41,825 bases of DNA. Origin: Bremia lactucae (lineage: Eukaryota > Oomycota > Peronosporomycetes > Peronosporales > Peronosporaceae). Position numbers and translations under genes: made by a program. The DNA lies in contig NC_090618.1 in the NCBI RefSeq assembly GCF_004359215.1, positions 2,256,293 to 2,298,117 on the forward strand. The letters run 5' to 3'. This document shows, one piece after another, positions 30,635-41,825 of the stretch. Under the pieces are notes generated by a model. The model had not been told where the DNA came from. It ran no database searches and worked only from the letters and a program-made list of their open reading frames with translations. The first letter of the stretch is position 1. Every line of letters starts with the position of its first letter.

Positions 30635-31327
30635 ATGAAATTTGCAAATCTCTTAACGAAAGTTGCTCCAGACACGCAATCAATATATGTGTCTGCACCT
30701 GGTGATGAGGTATCCCTCATCACCTTGAAGCTAAAAGTGACAAATGCTTTGTCACTGAGAGCCCTAGTGGACTGCAGAGCGTCGAATAACTTTAATCGTC
30801 GCCAGTCACTAGAGGGTTGTAGGCTCAAATATGTTGAGCGCGACATTCCTCCAACAAGGATGACGGTGCGTTTAGCGACAGGCGCATCGATAATAGTAAT
30901 GAAACGCGTAGTGAAATTTTACTACACTCCGGAGCACATAAAGGTGCCCACGTCTATGAGCGGACTATGGCATGGCCCATCTCGACAGGCCCTTTTTGGA
31001 AAGGTGCCGTCGACGATGGATGAGGCAATCCAAAATGCTTTGGTTGAGGAACAATCCTACCACAGTGCCTCGGCGACAGCTTGGTATAAGCCGTCGGCCG
31101 AGAGGTCAGATTTCACTTCCATGGAATTGGGCAATGCAGACGTTGTCTGTTTTAAATGCGGCAAGCGCGGAAATATGATAGCTCGCTGCTATGCCAGGGT
31201 CGCTGCTGGGGCGAAGACGCCCAGCAAGATGACTTCCTACCCAAAAAGCGATGGCAAGAACCAGCGTGCGAGACGCATGAGTTCTGCATCGACCACTGAG
31301 GGGTCGGGAAATGCAGGAGCGCAGTAG
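30635..31327 (+). pseudogene. Chimeric ORF: degenerate retropepsin joined to another element's gag end
   Basis: The 230-codon frame starts with protease sequence (YVSAPGDEVSLI, LRALVDCRASNNF, RDIPPTRMTVRLATGAS). The active-site motif, normally D-x-G-A-S, is D-C-R-A-S. Around 30925-30950 it switches in frame to gag sequence (VPSTMDEAIQ, SATAWYKPSAER) equal in type to positions 1-330. The knuckle there reads C-x2-C-x4-N-x4-C, so the zinc-binding His is lost. Order pro-gag is the reverse of normal, so two elements recombined. Both functional motifs are broken. Confidence 0.75.
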
Positions 31328-31490
31328 GGGCGGGATGCCCTACTGACGCGGACTCTAAAATTTACCCCTAAGTTCAGAGTTGTGGAACAAAGAGGTAGCA
31401 TAGTCCCTGAGGTCTCGAAATTTCGGACCTCAAGCCTGCTGGTCTATAGCGCTCATGAAAATGGCTATGACCAGGTGATGACCTCTCCTA

Positions 31491-31715
31491 GTGGATTCGG
31501 GTGCATCCCAAAATTTTGTGAAACTTGCGGCTCTAAGAAAGAGGCCGGCGATGTTTGAAACGCTTTGCCAGGATAGTAAGCGAGAAGAGGCGCTCTACTT
31601 AGACACACACCCTAGCACAGCAAGGAAGCGGTTTAACTGCTACTCTTGCGTGCAGCGAGGTAGTTGTGGTGGGCGCGTAAGCGACCTCACCCAACACACT
31701 AAGTACTCTGGTTAA
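31491..31715 (+). pseudogene. Retropepsin start fused to pol tail, copy 2
   Basis: Same structure as 494-718, but the active site is D-S-G-A-S (GGT at 31500-31502), the ancestral-looking state. The frame still passes directly into the pol terminus, so the element lacks RT, RNase H and integrase. Confidence 0.7.
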
Positions 31716-31716
31716 G

Positions 31717-32093
31717 TGTCGTCATGGGAGCGGTAATCCGTCTCCTCTGCGCACTTACCAAGTAGGAAGTAGTTTTCAGACTGATTTATATTTAATAGAA
31801 TACAATATAAATACCTATTTTTACCAATTAATATGTCATCTCTATAGATAACGATTAATATGTATTGCGAGCGAATCTTTCTAGATACCACGCGTAACGG
31901 GTGACGCTAGCCGTCATCCCTCCTAATGAGAATGCACCCATGTGCATCACATACACAAGGGTTGGCCACAAATGTGCACCACACCCGAGTGCTGGGTCTA
32001 ATTACCATTATTTAGTAATTGACCATCTTCTTAAGTACACCAAGTGTACTTAACGGGGACTGTGTAACATTAAAGCAACTTTAGCCCGTTACA
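31717..32093 (+). repeat. LTR-like repeat, family B (copy 2)
   Basis: Counterpart of 720-1096, with one visible substitution near 31788. Confidence 0.55.
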
Positions 32094-32106
32094 ACGATCG
32101 ACACCC

Positions 32107-32244
32107 CGCATGAGTTGATTCTTCATGCGATGGAATTTAAAATGATGGTTCTGACCGATCAACATCATTTTAAAATAAAGTGGTCACATAGTGACCACTC
32201 CATCTAATTACAATCAGAGTGATTGTCATTTAAGGGAGGGGTGA
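32107..32244 (+). other. Hairpin cluster and polypurine tract, copy 2
   Basis: The four stem-loops of 1110-1229 and the purine run before LTR A are conserved here without change. Confidence 0.72.
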
Positions 32245-32698
32245 TGTAACGGGGTGTATCGTTACATGAAATTAACATCTAAAGGTTGTAAATTAATAAA
32301 GTATTTAAAGGGCAGATAATATTTGGAGGATATTACTTTACATAGTAATGTTCAGAATTCTTATCCATAAATAGGTATAGACCATTATATCTATTTATTC
32401 AGCAGACTAATCAGCTGTAGAGATAAACAAAAGAGAGATTCAGATAAAATAAGATAAGAAATCAGTTGCATGTATTTAGTATTAGTTTATAATTAAGTTA
32501 GAGTTAACAGATGGAAAGAAGAGATACTTAAAATATTAATACAGTTTTCATTTTACCTTCTTTAAATGAGTTACCTTAAAGAGAAGTATTCCTCTGCACG
32601 TACTAGTTTACGTGAAATAACGTAAGGCACCACTCGCAACTGAAGCAGTGCGAAGTGGGCTTGTACTGAAGCAGTACAAGTCGTAGTGCCCCATTACA
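32245..32698 (+). repeat. LTR family A, copy 2
   Basis: Counterpart of 1248-1701 with the same termini. One substitution (GAGTTACC for GAGTTGCC) lies near 32571. Confidence 0.85.
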
Positions 32699-32983
32699 CT
32701 CCACGTACACTAGTACGTGCGAGAGAGACTCCCTTAAAACACTAGCCTTAAAGAGGGTTAAAAGTGAACTGTATTTAGTTTAAGTTCTTCTGTTTCTATA
32801 TATTGTTGCTAACTTAATGATATACTAAAAACGAAACATGTAATGAAGTCTTATTTGTCTCTCTCTGCGCGCGTCCAGTCCTGACTGGGCCGCGGAGCAA
32901 GTAGATATAAAGGCCAATATCTACCAATGAATAAGCCTTTCAAATATTACTAAGTGTCAATTTAATGTAACGATACACTTACA
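32699..32983 (-). repeat. Inverted LTR fragment, copy 2
   Basis: Counterpart of 1702-1987 with a one-base deletion (GTGCGAGAG for GTGCAGAGAG). It again abuts LTR A tail to tail and ends 66 bp upstream of the effector ATG. Confidence 0.75.
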
Positions 32984-33049
32984 TATTTTGGCTTTGTGAG
33001 CCTTCCATTCCTTAAACCACTTCGAGAAATTCGCAAATCTGATCCTGCC

Positions 33050-35371
33050 ATGCATCTCCTTGACGTCGCTATCCTGGCTGGAGTCCTCGCTAAAATTGCA
33101 GCCACCGCTGAAATAACAATGGATAGCAACACGACCTTGTCACCTTCAGTGCAACCGCTTGAGGCAACAGCCATCGGATATCCAATTACACCACGTGACA
33201 ACACCGAGGAGAGGTCATCATTTGCTGAGATTCTCATCTCATTTCTGAGACAGTATGATCACTCTTTCAAATGGAAGCTGCTAGATGAAGCCTATATAAA
33301 AACCGCAACACTGGACAAAGCTGCTGAGAGAATTGGTCTGAATAAGCTCTGCTTGGTTTTACAGGATGCAATACAAAGTGAAGACAAAATTCGGCGAAAG
33401 CATGCCTTGATTCTACGACTCGAACTTTACACACTTTGGAAGGCACAGGGGCTTCGTGGTGAAGACCTATTTCTGAAACTTGAGCTCCACGAGATAAATT
33501 ACAATATTTTAAAGACGCAGCAGTATTTGATTTGGCATGAGTACATGAACATGCTCTCACATGAGAACGTGCTCAAGGCCGAATTTGATATAATCACAAG
33601 CTTTTACAAGGACAGAAACTCCTGGGCTTCTCTCTTTGGCTTCTCGGAGCATACAAGCAATCCTTTGGTCGCATACTTTTTAAAAGCCACGCTAGATTTC
33701 TGTATGCTACAAAAAACGCCAGCGGACGATGTCCTCAAACTGCTCAAGGTCAGCAGGAATGATCAAGAACTGTTTAGCGACCCACTACTTCCAATCTGGA
33801 CGACATATATACAAAAGTCATCTGGAAGTGCATCTAGCCAAGTGTATAAAAAAGCAATGGACATCTTATCAAAAAGTCGCAGGGTTGGTTCTTTGATGAA
33901 GTTGCTGCATATGGCGGGCATTGATAAACCCGAAAATGCTCGGTACCTAGATGGCTTAATGCTTTTATTAATAGACCAGGGAGTTCGCCCAGTTGCATTG
34001 CTCGTTGGTCTGTTGTCCGAAGATTTTGTAGCCGTGGGATCATACCATCTTTCGATCATGAAAGTTCTGACGACGCCAATTCTGTTTCTTTGGACACAGT
34101 ATGCGCATATGTATTACGGTGCAGACAAAGCAGAGGTGGCAGTAGTACAAATACTATTGAAAGCTACAAGCAAGGAGGAATTGAAACAAGCAGTCGAAAT
34201 AGCGCTAAGAGATATACCTGACGGAACACCAAACAAAGCAGGTTTAGTCAAGATGGAAAAACTACTTACTAAAGACACGAAGAGTTTAGTGGACACATCA
34301 TTGGAGAAATTAGACGGAGTGGACACAGAAGCAGAGCATTTACCAGAAATGAAGACTATGGCAGTGCGATTTTGTTTGAGATCCAAAAAATGGCCAGTGG
34401 AAGCTTTAAGAATGATGACTTCAAACGGTACAAAAGAGCCAATTCGTAATCTTACTTATTCTTTATCAAAGTATCGCCACACGCGCGAAGGTCTACATAC
34501 TATTCTTCGTTTTGCGATGGAAGCTGAAGACATTATCACGCGAGATATCGTGTGGCATATAAAACAAGTGCTTTTCCGCAGGTATATTGGATATTCAAAG
34601 ACGAGGACGTATGATTTTTTAATCGGCAACGAAATGGACTCCATTCTGGATGCCCCGAACTTTGCCATTTGGCATGAATTTGTGATGTGGCGCGATAATC
34701 TATCTCTTGATGGAACTATTAAAGCCGAAGTGTCATTCATCCGATCAACGTACTCTGATGATGTTCTCGTCAAGAAGTTTGGCTTAATAAAAATGGCTAA
34801 AATGACCACGGATAGTAGCAAACGATTCCAAAGCTACGCGAATGCCGTCATCGAAGTACTGGGCAAGAAGAAGTTCTTGCAACAAATATTAGAGCTTCTC
34901 GAACTGAAGGAGGATGGTATGGATCTGTTTACCAATTCCGTGTTCGAGAAACTAGATGTCTATCTACGAGCACTGAACATCAATATAGACGTTTTTGCGG
35001 AAATTTACCCAGTCGGCACCTTGTTTAAAATGCTCTCAGCAGAGAATCCGCCCGAATTGTGTAGAAAACAATATATGACAGACTTGGTAGAGTGGTTAAA
35101 ACGCTATCACGCAAGCCCGGCTGCAGTGCTCATGACGCTGTCAATAGACGAGCCTTTTACTGTGAGCCAACTCACATCAGCGTTGGAGCGAACGAAACAG
35201 ATGCTAAACAGTGAAAATGACAAAAAATTTGTAAAATCGCTGCAAGAGGCTTTGCACCCAAAAAATAAAGACACGAGCAAGAGACCAATTATACTGGATC
35301 TTTCGGATGCTCCTGCGGCTGCATCGAATCGCCGGAGAAAAATGAATCCGACACTGCGGATCGCCCCTTGA
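33050..35371 (+). CDS. Secreted WY/LWY-repeat effector-like protein, complete short form
   Basis: The 773-residue frame from ATG 33050 to TGA is the only unbroken effector in the window. The N terminus matches form A (signal-peptide-like leader to about residue 20, TEER at 52-55) except for Val14 to Ala. After about residue 280 it follows form B, including ATSKEELKQ, TKDTKSLVDTS and the short basic C-terminal tail. A few residues are as in form A or unique (Gly-Ser-Tyr, LFLWTQ, DSILD). Helical modules with Trp recur about every 90-100 residues, as in tandem WY/LWY effectors of oomycetes. There are no introns, as is common in such genes. Target and host are unknown. Confidence 0.82.
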   Translation: MHLLDVAILAGVLAKIAATAEITMDSNTTLSPSVQPLEATAIGYPITPRDNTEERSSFAEILISFLRQYDHSFKWKLLDEAYIKTATLDKAAERIGLNKLCLVLQDAIQSEDKIRRKHALILRLELYTLWKAQGLRGEDLFLKLELHEINYNILKTQQYLIWHEYMNMLSHENVLKAEFDIITSFYKDRNSWASLFGFSEHTSNPLVAYFLKATLDFCMLQKTPADDVLKLLKVSRNDQELFSDPLLPIWTTYIQKSSGSASSQVYKKAMDILSKSRRVGSLMKLLHMAGIDKPENARYLDGLMLLLIDQGVRPVALLVGLLSEDFVAVGSYHLSIMKVLTTPILFLWTQYAHMYYGADKAEVAVVQILLKATSKEELKQAVEIALRDIPDGTPNKAGLVKMEKLLTKDTKSLVDTSLEKLDGVDTEAEHLPEMKTMAVRFCLRSKKWPVEALRMMTSNGTKEPIRNLTYSLSKYRHTREGLHTILRFAMEAEDIITRDIVWHIKQVLFRRYIGYSKTRTYDFLIGNEMDSILDAPNFAIWHEFVMWRDNLSLDGTIKAEVSFIRSTYSDDVLVKKFGLIKMAKMTTDSSKRFQSYANAVIEVLGKKKFLQQILELLELKEDGMDLFTNSVFEKLDVYLRALNINIDVFAEIYPVGTLFKMLSAENPPELCRKQYMTDLVEWLKRYHASPAAVLMTLSIDEPFTVSQLTSALERTKQMLNSENDKKFVKSLQEALHPKNKDTSKRPIILDLSDAPAAASNRRRKMNPTLRIAP

Positions 35372-36172
35372 CAACACTTTTTCGTAGTTCAAAGGAAAAG
35401 AATTGAATTTTCACATTCGAAACTTCTCAAAAGATTTTGTGAAAATGTTGCATGTTACGGAACGAGTCGGTCTCCACAGATCATATATAGGAAATTCCGG
35501 CTTCAGAGAGGCGGAAACTTTTGCTAATTTGTTTGACGCTACTCCAGTAACGATCGGATGGTTGTGTGTGCCGTGGGTGGATTTAGCTTTTTAGATATTG
35601 ATTAACAAGCCTTTTAGAACTTATTTGATGATCGTAACTCTACAAGTCTGTGGCATTATGGCGTTGTTAATTGAAGTTTCGTACATTCTTGAAAGTAGTC
35701 TTGCAAAGGCTTCACCAAGAAGACGTTGTAAGAAATACAGCTACAAACGAACATGAACTTCTGCAAATCTGCTTGTGCATGCGAGCATGAACTATGCTTT
35801 AGCGTTCCTTTTGTCTTTGGTTGCATTGCTTAGTTCCTGCATGTGTTGTCTTGTTCCATTCACTACCTCGCACAAAGCTGTGAAGCCGTCAAAGGCGTTG
35901 GTTTAGCGTCCGCTACACCACTTGTGAATTGTATAAAGATTTCTATGTCATAATGCCTACTATTTCCCACCGCCGCGATTTATCTTGTGGTGCGGTGTGC
36001 CCCTTCGCGTAGTGACATGGTAAGAAATATAAGCTTGCTTCAAGCTAATTGGACTTGTCTTTCATGGTTCCACCACACTCATGTCTAATGCGTCGGACTA
36101 CCCTGCAAGGATTATCAATTTTATGATATAGAAAAAAGCAGTGCCTATGCGAACTAATAAAAACTTACACTT
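35372..36172. other. Intergenic, no gene seen (copy 2)
   Basis: Same as 6349-7149. Confidence 0.6.
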
Positions 36173-37558
36173 TCAAACTTCTAAATGACCAAGAGAAATG
36201 TTGCAGGAAAAAATGATGTCCGAATCTCTGGCGTCATGTGCTCCATGTAGGGTATGTATATTGCAAAACCAGCGTTCTCTGAGAGCATTATGAGTAATAA
36301 TCTGTTTAGAGATAAGACCTTCTTCAAAACGTCCATTACTGCTTTCGTATGGTGGTTCAAATAATTTTCCAGAAATCCGAGACATGGATTGGTAAACACG
36401 TTTTGATCCTTTGTAGTGAGCTGAAGCAGCTGTGCGATTTCTCTGGCAGCAGCATTTTACCCCATTCTTCCGCGATGCCAACCATGGAAAGTCGTAACAA
36501 GCTGTTGGTCGGGGTCAAGTGCGCAACTTTCGAAAAGCCAAATAGCATCGCCAACGAGTCATTCTTATAACAACCCTCTATAATCTTCTCTTTCTCTGTA
36601 ATGACCTGGAAAAGTTCAATGTCAGGGTGCCACACACAACATGTATTCATGCCAAAGCATAAATTGCGGGTGTCTAAAATATACTTTGTCACCTTGTTGA
36701 GCTCAAGATCTGAAAAGAGATTCTCTGGACGTCTTTATGTCCAGGATAAGTAGAAATCAAAATCCAACCACAAATCTTCTCACGGCAAAACTGGACGAGA
36801 CGAATAACTTATTGGTGTTTGTCGACAAATTGGGATGCAGCAAAGAACGCCGAAGACGTTGTCACGCGAAATATCTTTCATCGGATGGAAGAAGCGTTAT
36901 CGAAGCGCAGCGATACTTTGTTGGCCAGTTTGAATCTCTATCACGGGGGAGGGGTAAGAGTAATCAATCCATTGTCGAGTGCTTGTCCAAGTCTTAATGC
37001 CGTGTCAAGTCCTTGCACATTCAAAAAATTTGCTTCAAAGATTGTCGCGTTTCGTGCACCAATGCGATTTTTCTTTAAGGAGATCTTTTTCAAAACGTCA
37101 GTAACTTCTGAATGCGAATAATTTACAATACATTCCTGCAAGGATTTCAGCAATTCTCACTTCGGCTAAATTTTCAACGTATTAAATCTTCGCACATTGT
37201 GGCCAAAGATACGAAAGTGGCGTCGTCTAGATCATCGCGACAGACACCTTGAGTTCGGTTAAGCTGCAGATTCTTCCGACCACCGAGCGATGAGCAATGC
37301 CATCGGCTCCTTTCACAATCTATTAATAAGGCCGTAAGCCAAATTTTCAAGTTTTGGGTGATTTTGTAGCAAGTGTTTGAGCTTCCTAATAAATGACCTC
37401 TCCTCGGAGAATGCCATAATGACCGTAGCTGCGTTAACGCCTTGAGTGTCCTTGAACGAATACGCCAGCGGTGTAAAGGACAAAATGACGTTCAGCTTCA
37501 TTCTATTGGCGGCCACATATGCAGCGAGAGCTCCGGCTAGTATACACATCGCCTTCAT
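36173..37558 (-). pseudogene. Decayed effector-like gene, copy 2
   Basis: Counterpart of 7150-8535 with the same leader (ATG at 37558), SEER motif and frame breaks. One substitution (Asn to Ile in a short frame near 36213) separates the copies. The shared breaks show that decay preceded any duplication. Confidence 0.5.
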
Positions 37559-37948
37559 TAAAGTCAAGTGATACTTGTTTGAAGTAAATTCTACTTTAAC
37601 GACTACTTCCTTTTGATAAACGCTAGATCATCTCTCTCTCTATTCGGCCGCAAAGCCCGACTCCAAGGGCGGCGATTTATTATTCCTTGCGAGCTACATG
37701 CAACAATGATGTCAGAGGAAGTCAAACTCGACGAGCCCAAGAAAATCAAAGGTGTCATTACGCAAAGCTAAGCAAGATAAAGATTGCAGCAACCGTAAGA
37801 ATTGGCAACACGCCGTTGGTGATTCCACGTCAATTCGCTTAAGAATTAAATCAATTGAGGTGGTGAAAATCAGCGCGAGAGACGGAAAATTCTCAAATGA
37901 TTGATGCGTTAAAGAGGCAGCTCACTACTCACAAAGCCATGTCTGCAC

Positions 37949-40900
37949 TTAGCGATGACGCGATTTCTTCGTCTTGGACGAGCGGCGGTAGTCTTCGTCC
38001 TCTTCCTCATGCTCTCGCTTTTCATTGCGCATTCGATCGGACGCCTGAGCCTCCTTTTCAAGCTCATCCCACGACGGAGCGTCCTCTTCATCCGATACTT
38101 CTTCGGACAAGGAATCTTCATCTACGATCGATTCCCAATCCGAGCCATCCGAATCGCTCGAGTCGCTGTCTTCTTCGTCCTCTTCCGATGCACCAGAATA
38201 CGTGCTATCGCCCGCTTCTTCTTCATCCTCATCTTCGTCGTCCGATCCTTCCATCTACACACACACATATACACAAGAACATGTCAAACTTTCAAACTTA
38301 TGACACGTTTACCACAACGTAAAGTATACAACACCTTTAAAAATTCCCATCCAGCTGGCTTCGGTACACCGTCCTCGTCCGTATCTAAGTAGAATCGATT
38401 GTCACTTTTAATCGTCGACATGATGCTCTTCCAATTCAAATTCGCCGTGCCCGTGGTGAAGCAAATATCAATATCATCGAGCCACTCTTTAATTCGCTCG
38501 AGCTCGCTCATTGACACGGCACTAATGCGTATGGGCATGACATCAAAATTCTTAAAAACAAACACCACGTCAAAATTCTTGGAGGAAAACATCACGCGTT
38601 CAAAGTGCACGTGTTCCACTTCATCGAGCGAAATGATAAAGAATGGCATGTCCGTGAGACTCACGAGACAGTGCACGGATGGTTGCAAGAGAACCATTTC
38701 TTTAAACGGTGTGCCCATGAATCCGAGCTCCCGGTACGGAATATCAAACACCACGGGCTTTCCATGACGCTCCGACACGGTCTCCATCTTGTGACAAAAC
38801 TCTTTAAACGTCGTATTAAGCTTCTCGCGCAGAGCCCGCTCTCGATTTTCTTCGTCTAATTCATCCGGGTCGTAAATCGACCGCCGTCGATTGTCCAGTG
38901 TCTGAGACCCTTCAATCACTTCCGTGTAAAACTGCACGTCCTTTTGCTTCTTCTTGCCAATCATAATGTGGTTTTTCAAGTGAAAATGAATGAGTACGAC
39001 CAATTCCTTGTCACACGGCTGGAAAATCGCGTGCTTGACATTGGCATACAAAATATCGAGTTTCTGGTTCTTGTTTGTCGTGAATCGAACACCATTCGAG
39101 TGCGCTTCGAGCGTGCCGTGGGTCTTGCGGCCTGTCAAGTGTGGCCGAGCCGACAAGTCAATAAGACGCGGGACACGACGATCTCGCGTGATAATCAAGT
39201 CTTCTTGAACCACCAAATCCGATTCTTCTTGCTCTCGTTGCTCTCGTTGCTTGACACGCTTTTGAAGTTCTTTAATCAATCGAAATTGATTGTTTAAATT
39301 GTGCGCATCCGACGATCGGAATCCCAATTCTTTAATAAACATCTTGTTTGGATACTTGAGAATTGCATTTGCCATCGCAGGGAGGACATCACGTCCTAAT
39401 GATGTACCCGGTACGAAGAAATTCACACGCAAGTACGTTGCCTTGTCTTCTTCCGACTTACTAACATTCTTGATCGTAGAAATGTGAAAAGGCACGGGAA
39501 CGCCATTGATTGGAAGAATAACGGTCTCGGCACGCATATCGACCATAACTTGACGCTCACGTAACTCGGACGGGTACTGTTGAGGACCCGCATACGCTTT
39601 AATGCGTTTTTCTTTCTTGACATCATCCGACAAATCATGATTCTGTTCCTCTAATCGTCGCATGGCTTCTTCTCGTTTTTTTCGCATGAGTTCGGCTTGA
39701 TGACGGTCCCGACGTTCTTGATCCGTTTCTTTGCCTTCCAACAATCGCTGCTGATCCCGAAGTCGTGACTGTAGCACTTGATTACGCGTACCCGATAACG
39801 ACGTATCCACATTCCCATTGCTCTTCCTCGCCGTCTTTTCATCTTTCACGTCCGTGTCGTCTTCAATATCATACCGTACTTTTCCCCACGCCTTTGGAAC
39901 TTTAGTATAACACTTGGTTTCATTTGCCAACACGACGACCGTGTCAGCAAGAAATACCGCGTAGCTATCCAGTTTCTTCTTCTTACGCTGGGACTCGGGA
40001 ATAGGAATCTCATTGAACCCAAACGCAACGTTAAATGCCATGCCTTCTTGAATAATCGTCGTGTTCTTGGTCGTGAGTAGATTACACGATTCTCGAAATT
40101 CCAACCCAATACCAAATCCAAGATTCTTGGTCAATTTCCCAAACAGCGTCGCATTTCTTGATTGAATAAACTTGCGAACTTTTTCTACGATTTTCCCAAC
40201 ACTTTGACCAGGTCGAAGCTCTTTAATACACACTTCGTGGGCTTCTCGAAGCAATTCGTACGCTTTTTCCATGGAACTCGTGGGATCAATAAAAAACGTC
40301 CGTCCGACGTTTGAACAGTACCCTTTGTACCTCGCACCAAGCGAACAAATGATCACGTCGTACGTAAGCGGGTCCTGATTGCTTTGAGCACTCGGTCGAA
40401 GATCATACGTCCCTCCTGACTGGACAATTGGGGGATAACACGGCTCAATATCCACGGGATCAATCGTAACTTTAATTTTGGATGGCGTATCAAATACTTC
40501 TTCAATTGCCATGGAAATGTCTTCGTGACTCCTGATCTGTTCATCGTCAATAATCTGTTCCATGTCTTCCATAAACTTGAGTTTAAACACTTTGCTCGAG
40601 AGCGCACCCGCCCATCGAATATTCTCCAGTTCCTGCGGTTCTTTAATCATCAAGACCGTCTCAAGGCCTCGCGTCACGTCCACTTGTTCCAACGTTGAGT
40701 GGTTTAAAGCACTTTGAAATGTCGTAACCAATTCACCCACTGGATTCTCTTTACGCAACACTCCTGTCTTTGGACCACTTGCTTCCATTGCTTCCAGTAA
40801 GAGTTTAAAATTAGCCTTGTTATGATCCACCTTATTGCGTTTTAAAAGCCTTAATTGGATCGAAGACATGGCATTTTCATGAGCTACGGCTTCAAGCATC

Positions 40901-41318
40901 GTATATTTCTTCCCACTTGTGAGTACAAAGAGTGTCGCGGGTGTAAACACAAGCAGCGTTTCAGGAAATTCCAGAAAACCTAGCAAAAAGATCTGTAAGA
41001 CTGCTGACTTGCGGTACCCGGATTCTTCCTGCTGAGCTCGACCCGAGAGTACACTAAATGAGTCAACTTGGTTCCACGTTGCTTCGTGTTTGTGTTCCTA
41101 GGGTACACACGACAGAACAAATGGGTACAGTTGTGAGAGCCATGGGTGGGGTACGGAGGCAAAGTGGGGCAGCAGGAAAAAGCGCGAGTTACCTTCCACA
41201 CGCTGTAGAGACGATCGAGACGACGATAGAACATGGATGCGTCCAAGTGCGGGGTGCTCAATGCACTTGCATCGGTTGGAACCTCGGACTTGACCTCTTG
41301 CTTCACCCTCACCGCCAT
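37949..41318 (-). CDS. SPT16: FACT complex subunit SPT16, copy 2
   Basis: Exons are 41318-41193, 41097-38335 and 38254-37949, with introns of 95 and 80 bp and the same splice sites as the first copy. The 900-residue core frame and both end exons translate identically to 8926-12295. No copy-specific damage is visible. Two identical, intact SPT16 genes about 29 kb apart would be unusual, so this may be the second haplotype. Confidence 0.93.
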
Positions 41319-41469
41319 TCCTGTCGATTTTAGTGATACCGTACCCCGTGGAGCTTAGAAATGTTTCTTACATGAAACGGGGGGGGGTACGAGGTTACAA
41401 GGCAAGACTATAGCAATATATTGGGTTACGGTGACAAAATTCTCGCTTTCAAAGTATTGTCGTACCGCG
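41319..41469. promoter_or_regulatory. Divergent promoter region, copy 2
   Basis: Counterpart of 12296-12446, including the G run. Confidence 0.55.
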
Positions 41470-41825
41470 ATGCAACTCCAGACGTTAGCGTACGCGATCT
41501 CGGGGGCTTTCACGCTGCTAGCGATCATACTGTCTGGTTGGCTTATTTGGACGCATTTATTGTACAATCCGTCCGCGGGCATTCGCAAGCATGTCATTCG
41601 CATTCTAATGATGGTTCCAATCTACGCCTTGACGTCGTACATGGCGCTCGTGTTTAACGAGTCGAAGCTGCTCTTTGAAACCGTGCGCGATTTATACGAA
41701 GCGTTTGCGCTGTACTCGTTTCACTGTTTCCTAGTCGAATACCTCGGTGGACAGTCCGTCTTGGCCAGTACAATGCGTTCCAAGCCCCAAATGACGCACG
41801 TTTTTCCCTTTTGCTGTGTACGACC
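41470..41825 (+). CDS. TMEM184/LAZ1-family membrane protein, copy 2 (cut by window end)
   Basis: The first 118 or so codons equal those of 12447-13484, from ATG through the FCC-V motif. The frame is open at the right edge, so it presumably continues outside the window. Confidence 0.88.
   Translation, partial: MQLQTLAYAISGAFTLLAIILSGWLIWTHLLYNPSAGIRKHVIRILMMVPIYALTSYMALVFNESKLLFETVRDLYEAFALYSFHCFLVEYLGGQSVLASTMRSKPQMTHVFPFCCVR

Larger units (their letters stand above)
31248..41825. repeat. Large near-identical direct duplication, right copy (cut by window end)
   Basis: This is the counterpart of 251-12802. It lacks the 1973-bp partial repeat within the effector and carries a few point differences. 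It continues past the window edge. Confidence 0.93.

Overview
This window looks like nuclear DNA from an oomycete, most likely a downy mildew or a Phytophthora relative. The genes are compact, with introns of about 48-95 bp. There are secreted proteins of the tandem WY/LWY effector type, degenerate Ty3/gypsy retrotransposons and a Mutator-like (MULE) transposase relic. The species cannot be fixed from the sequence alone.

Layout. Positions 1-1987 hold the 3' debris of gypsy elements: gag zinc knuckle, a retropepsin joined directly to a pol tail, a hairpin cluster with a polypurine tract, and two LTRs in inverted orientation. Positions 2054-6348 hold a WY/LWY-type effector locus broken by a one-base 'n' at 4591; it appears to join two paralogous or allelic copies. 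Positions 7150-8535 (minus) contain an effector-like pseudogene. Positions 8926-12295 (minus) encode the histone chaperone SPT16 in three exons. It shares a 151-bp divergent promoter with a TMEM184/LAZ1-type membrane protein (12447-13484), which converges on a five-PDZ protein (13808-16789, minus). About 3 kb of AT-rich sequence without a convincing gene follows. A gene at 22290-23490 (minus) encodes a SNAP-25-like Qb/Qc SNARE carrying an EEA1-like C2H2 finger between the two SNARE helices and a beta-trefoil-like tail. Part of this gene is repeated exactly on the other side of a 218-base N gap, which looks like an unmerged contig overlap. Positions 24319-31327 are a transposon graveyard: gag on the plus strand abuts pol on the minus strand, a solo LTR lies within the pol, and a MULE relic is cut by another LTR.

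From 31248 to the right edge the window repeats 251-12802 almost perfectly (retrotransposon tail, effector, pseudogene, SPT16, start of TMEM184). The left edge of the repeat falls inside gag. This is either a recent duplication through retrotransposon homology or, at least as likely, two haplotypes or contigs laid end to end in the assembly. Copy-number statements should wait for read-depth evidence.

Functionally, the single-copy-type genes are housekeeping: chromatin transcription (SPT16), membrane transport or signalling (TMEM184), scaffolding (PDZ protein) and membrane fusion (SNARE). The effectors lie directly against LTRs, as is common in repeat-rich oomycete effector compartments. The most unusual protein is the SNARE with a putative Rab5-binding-type finger, which would combine tethering and fusion in one polypeptide.
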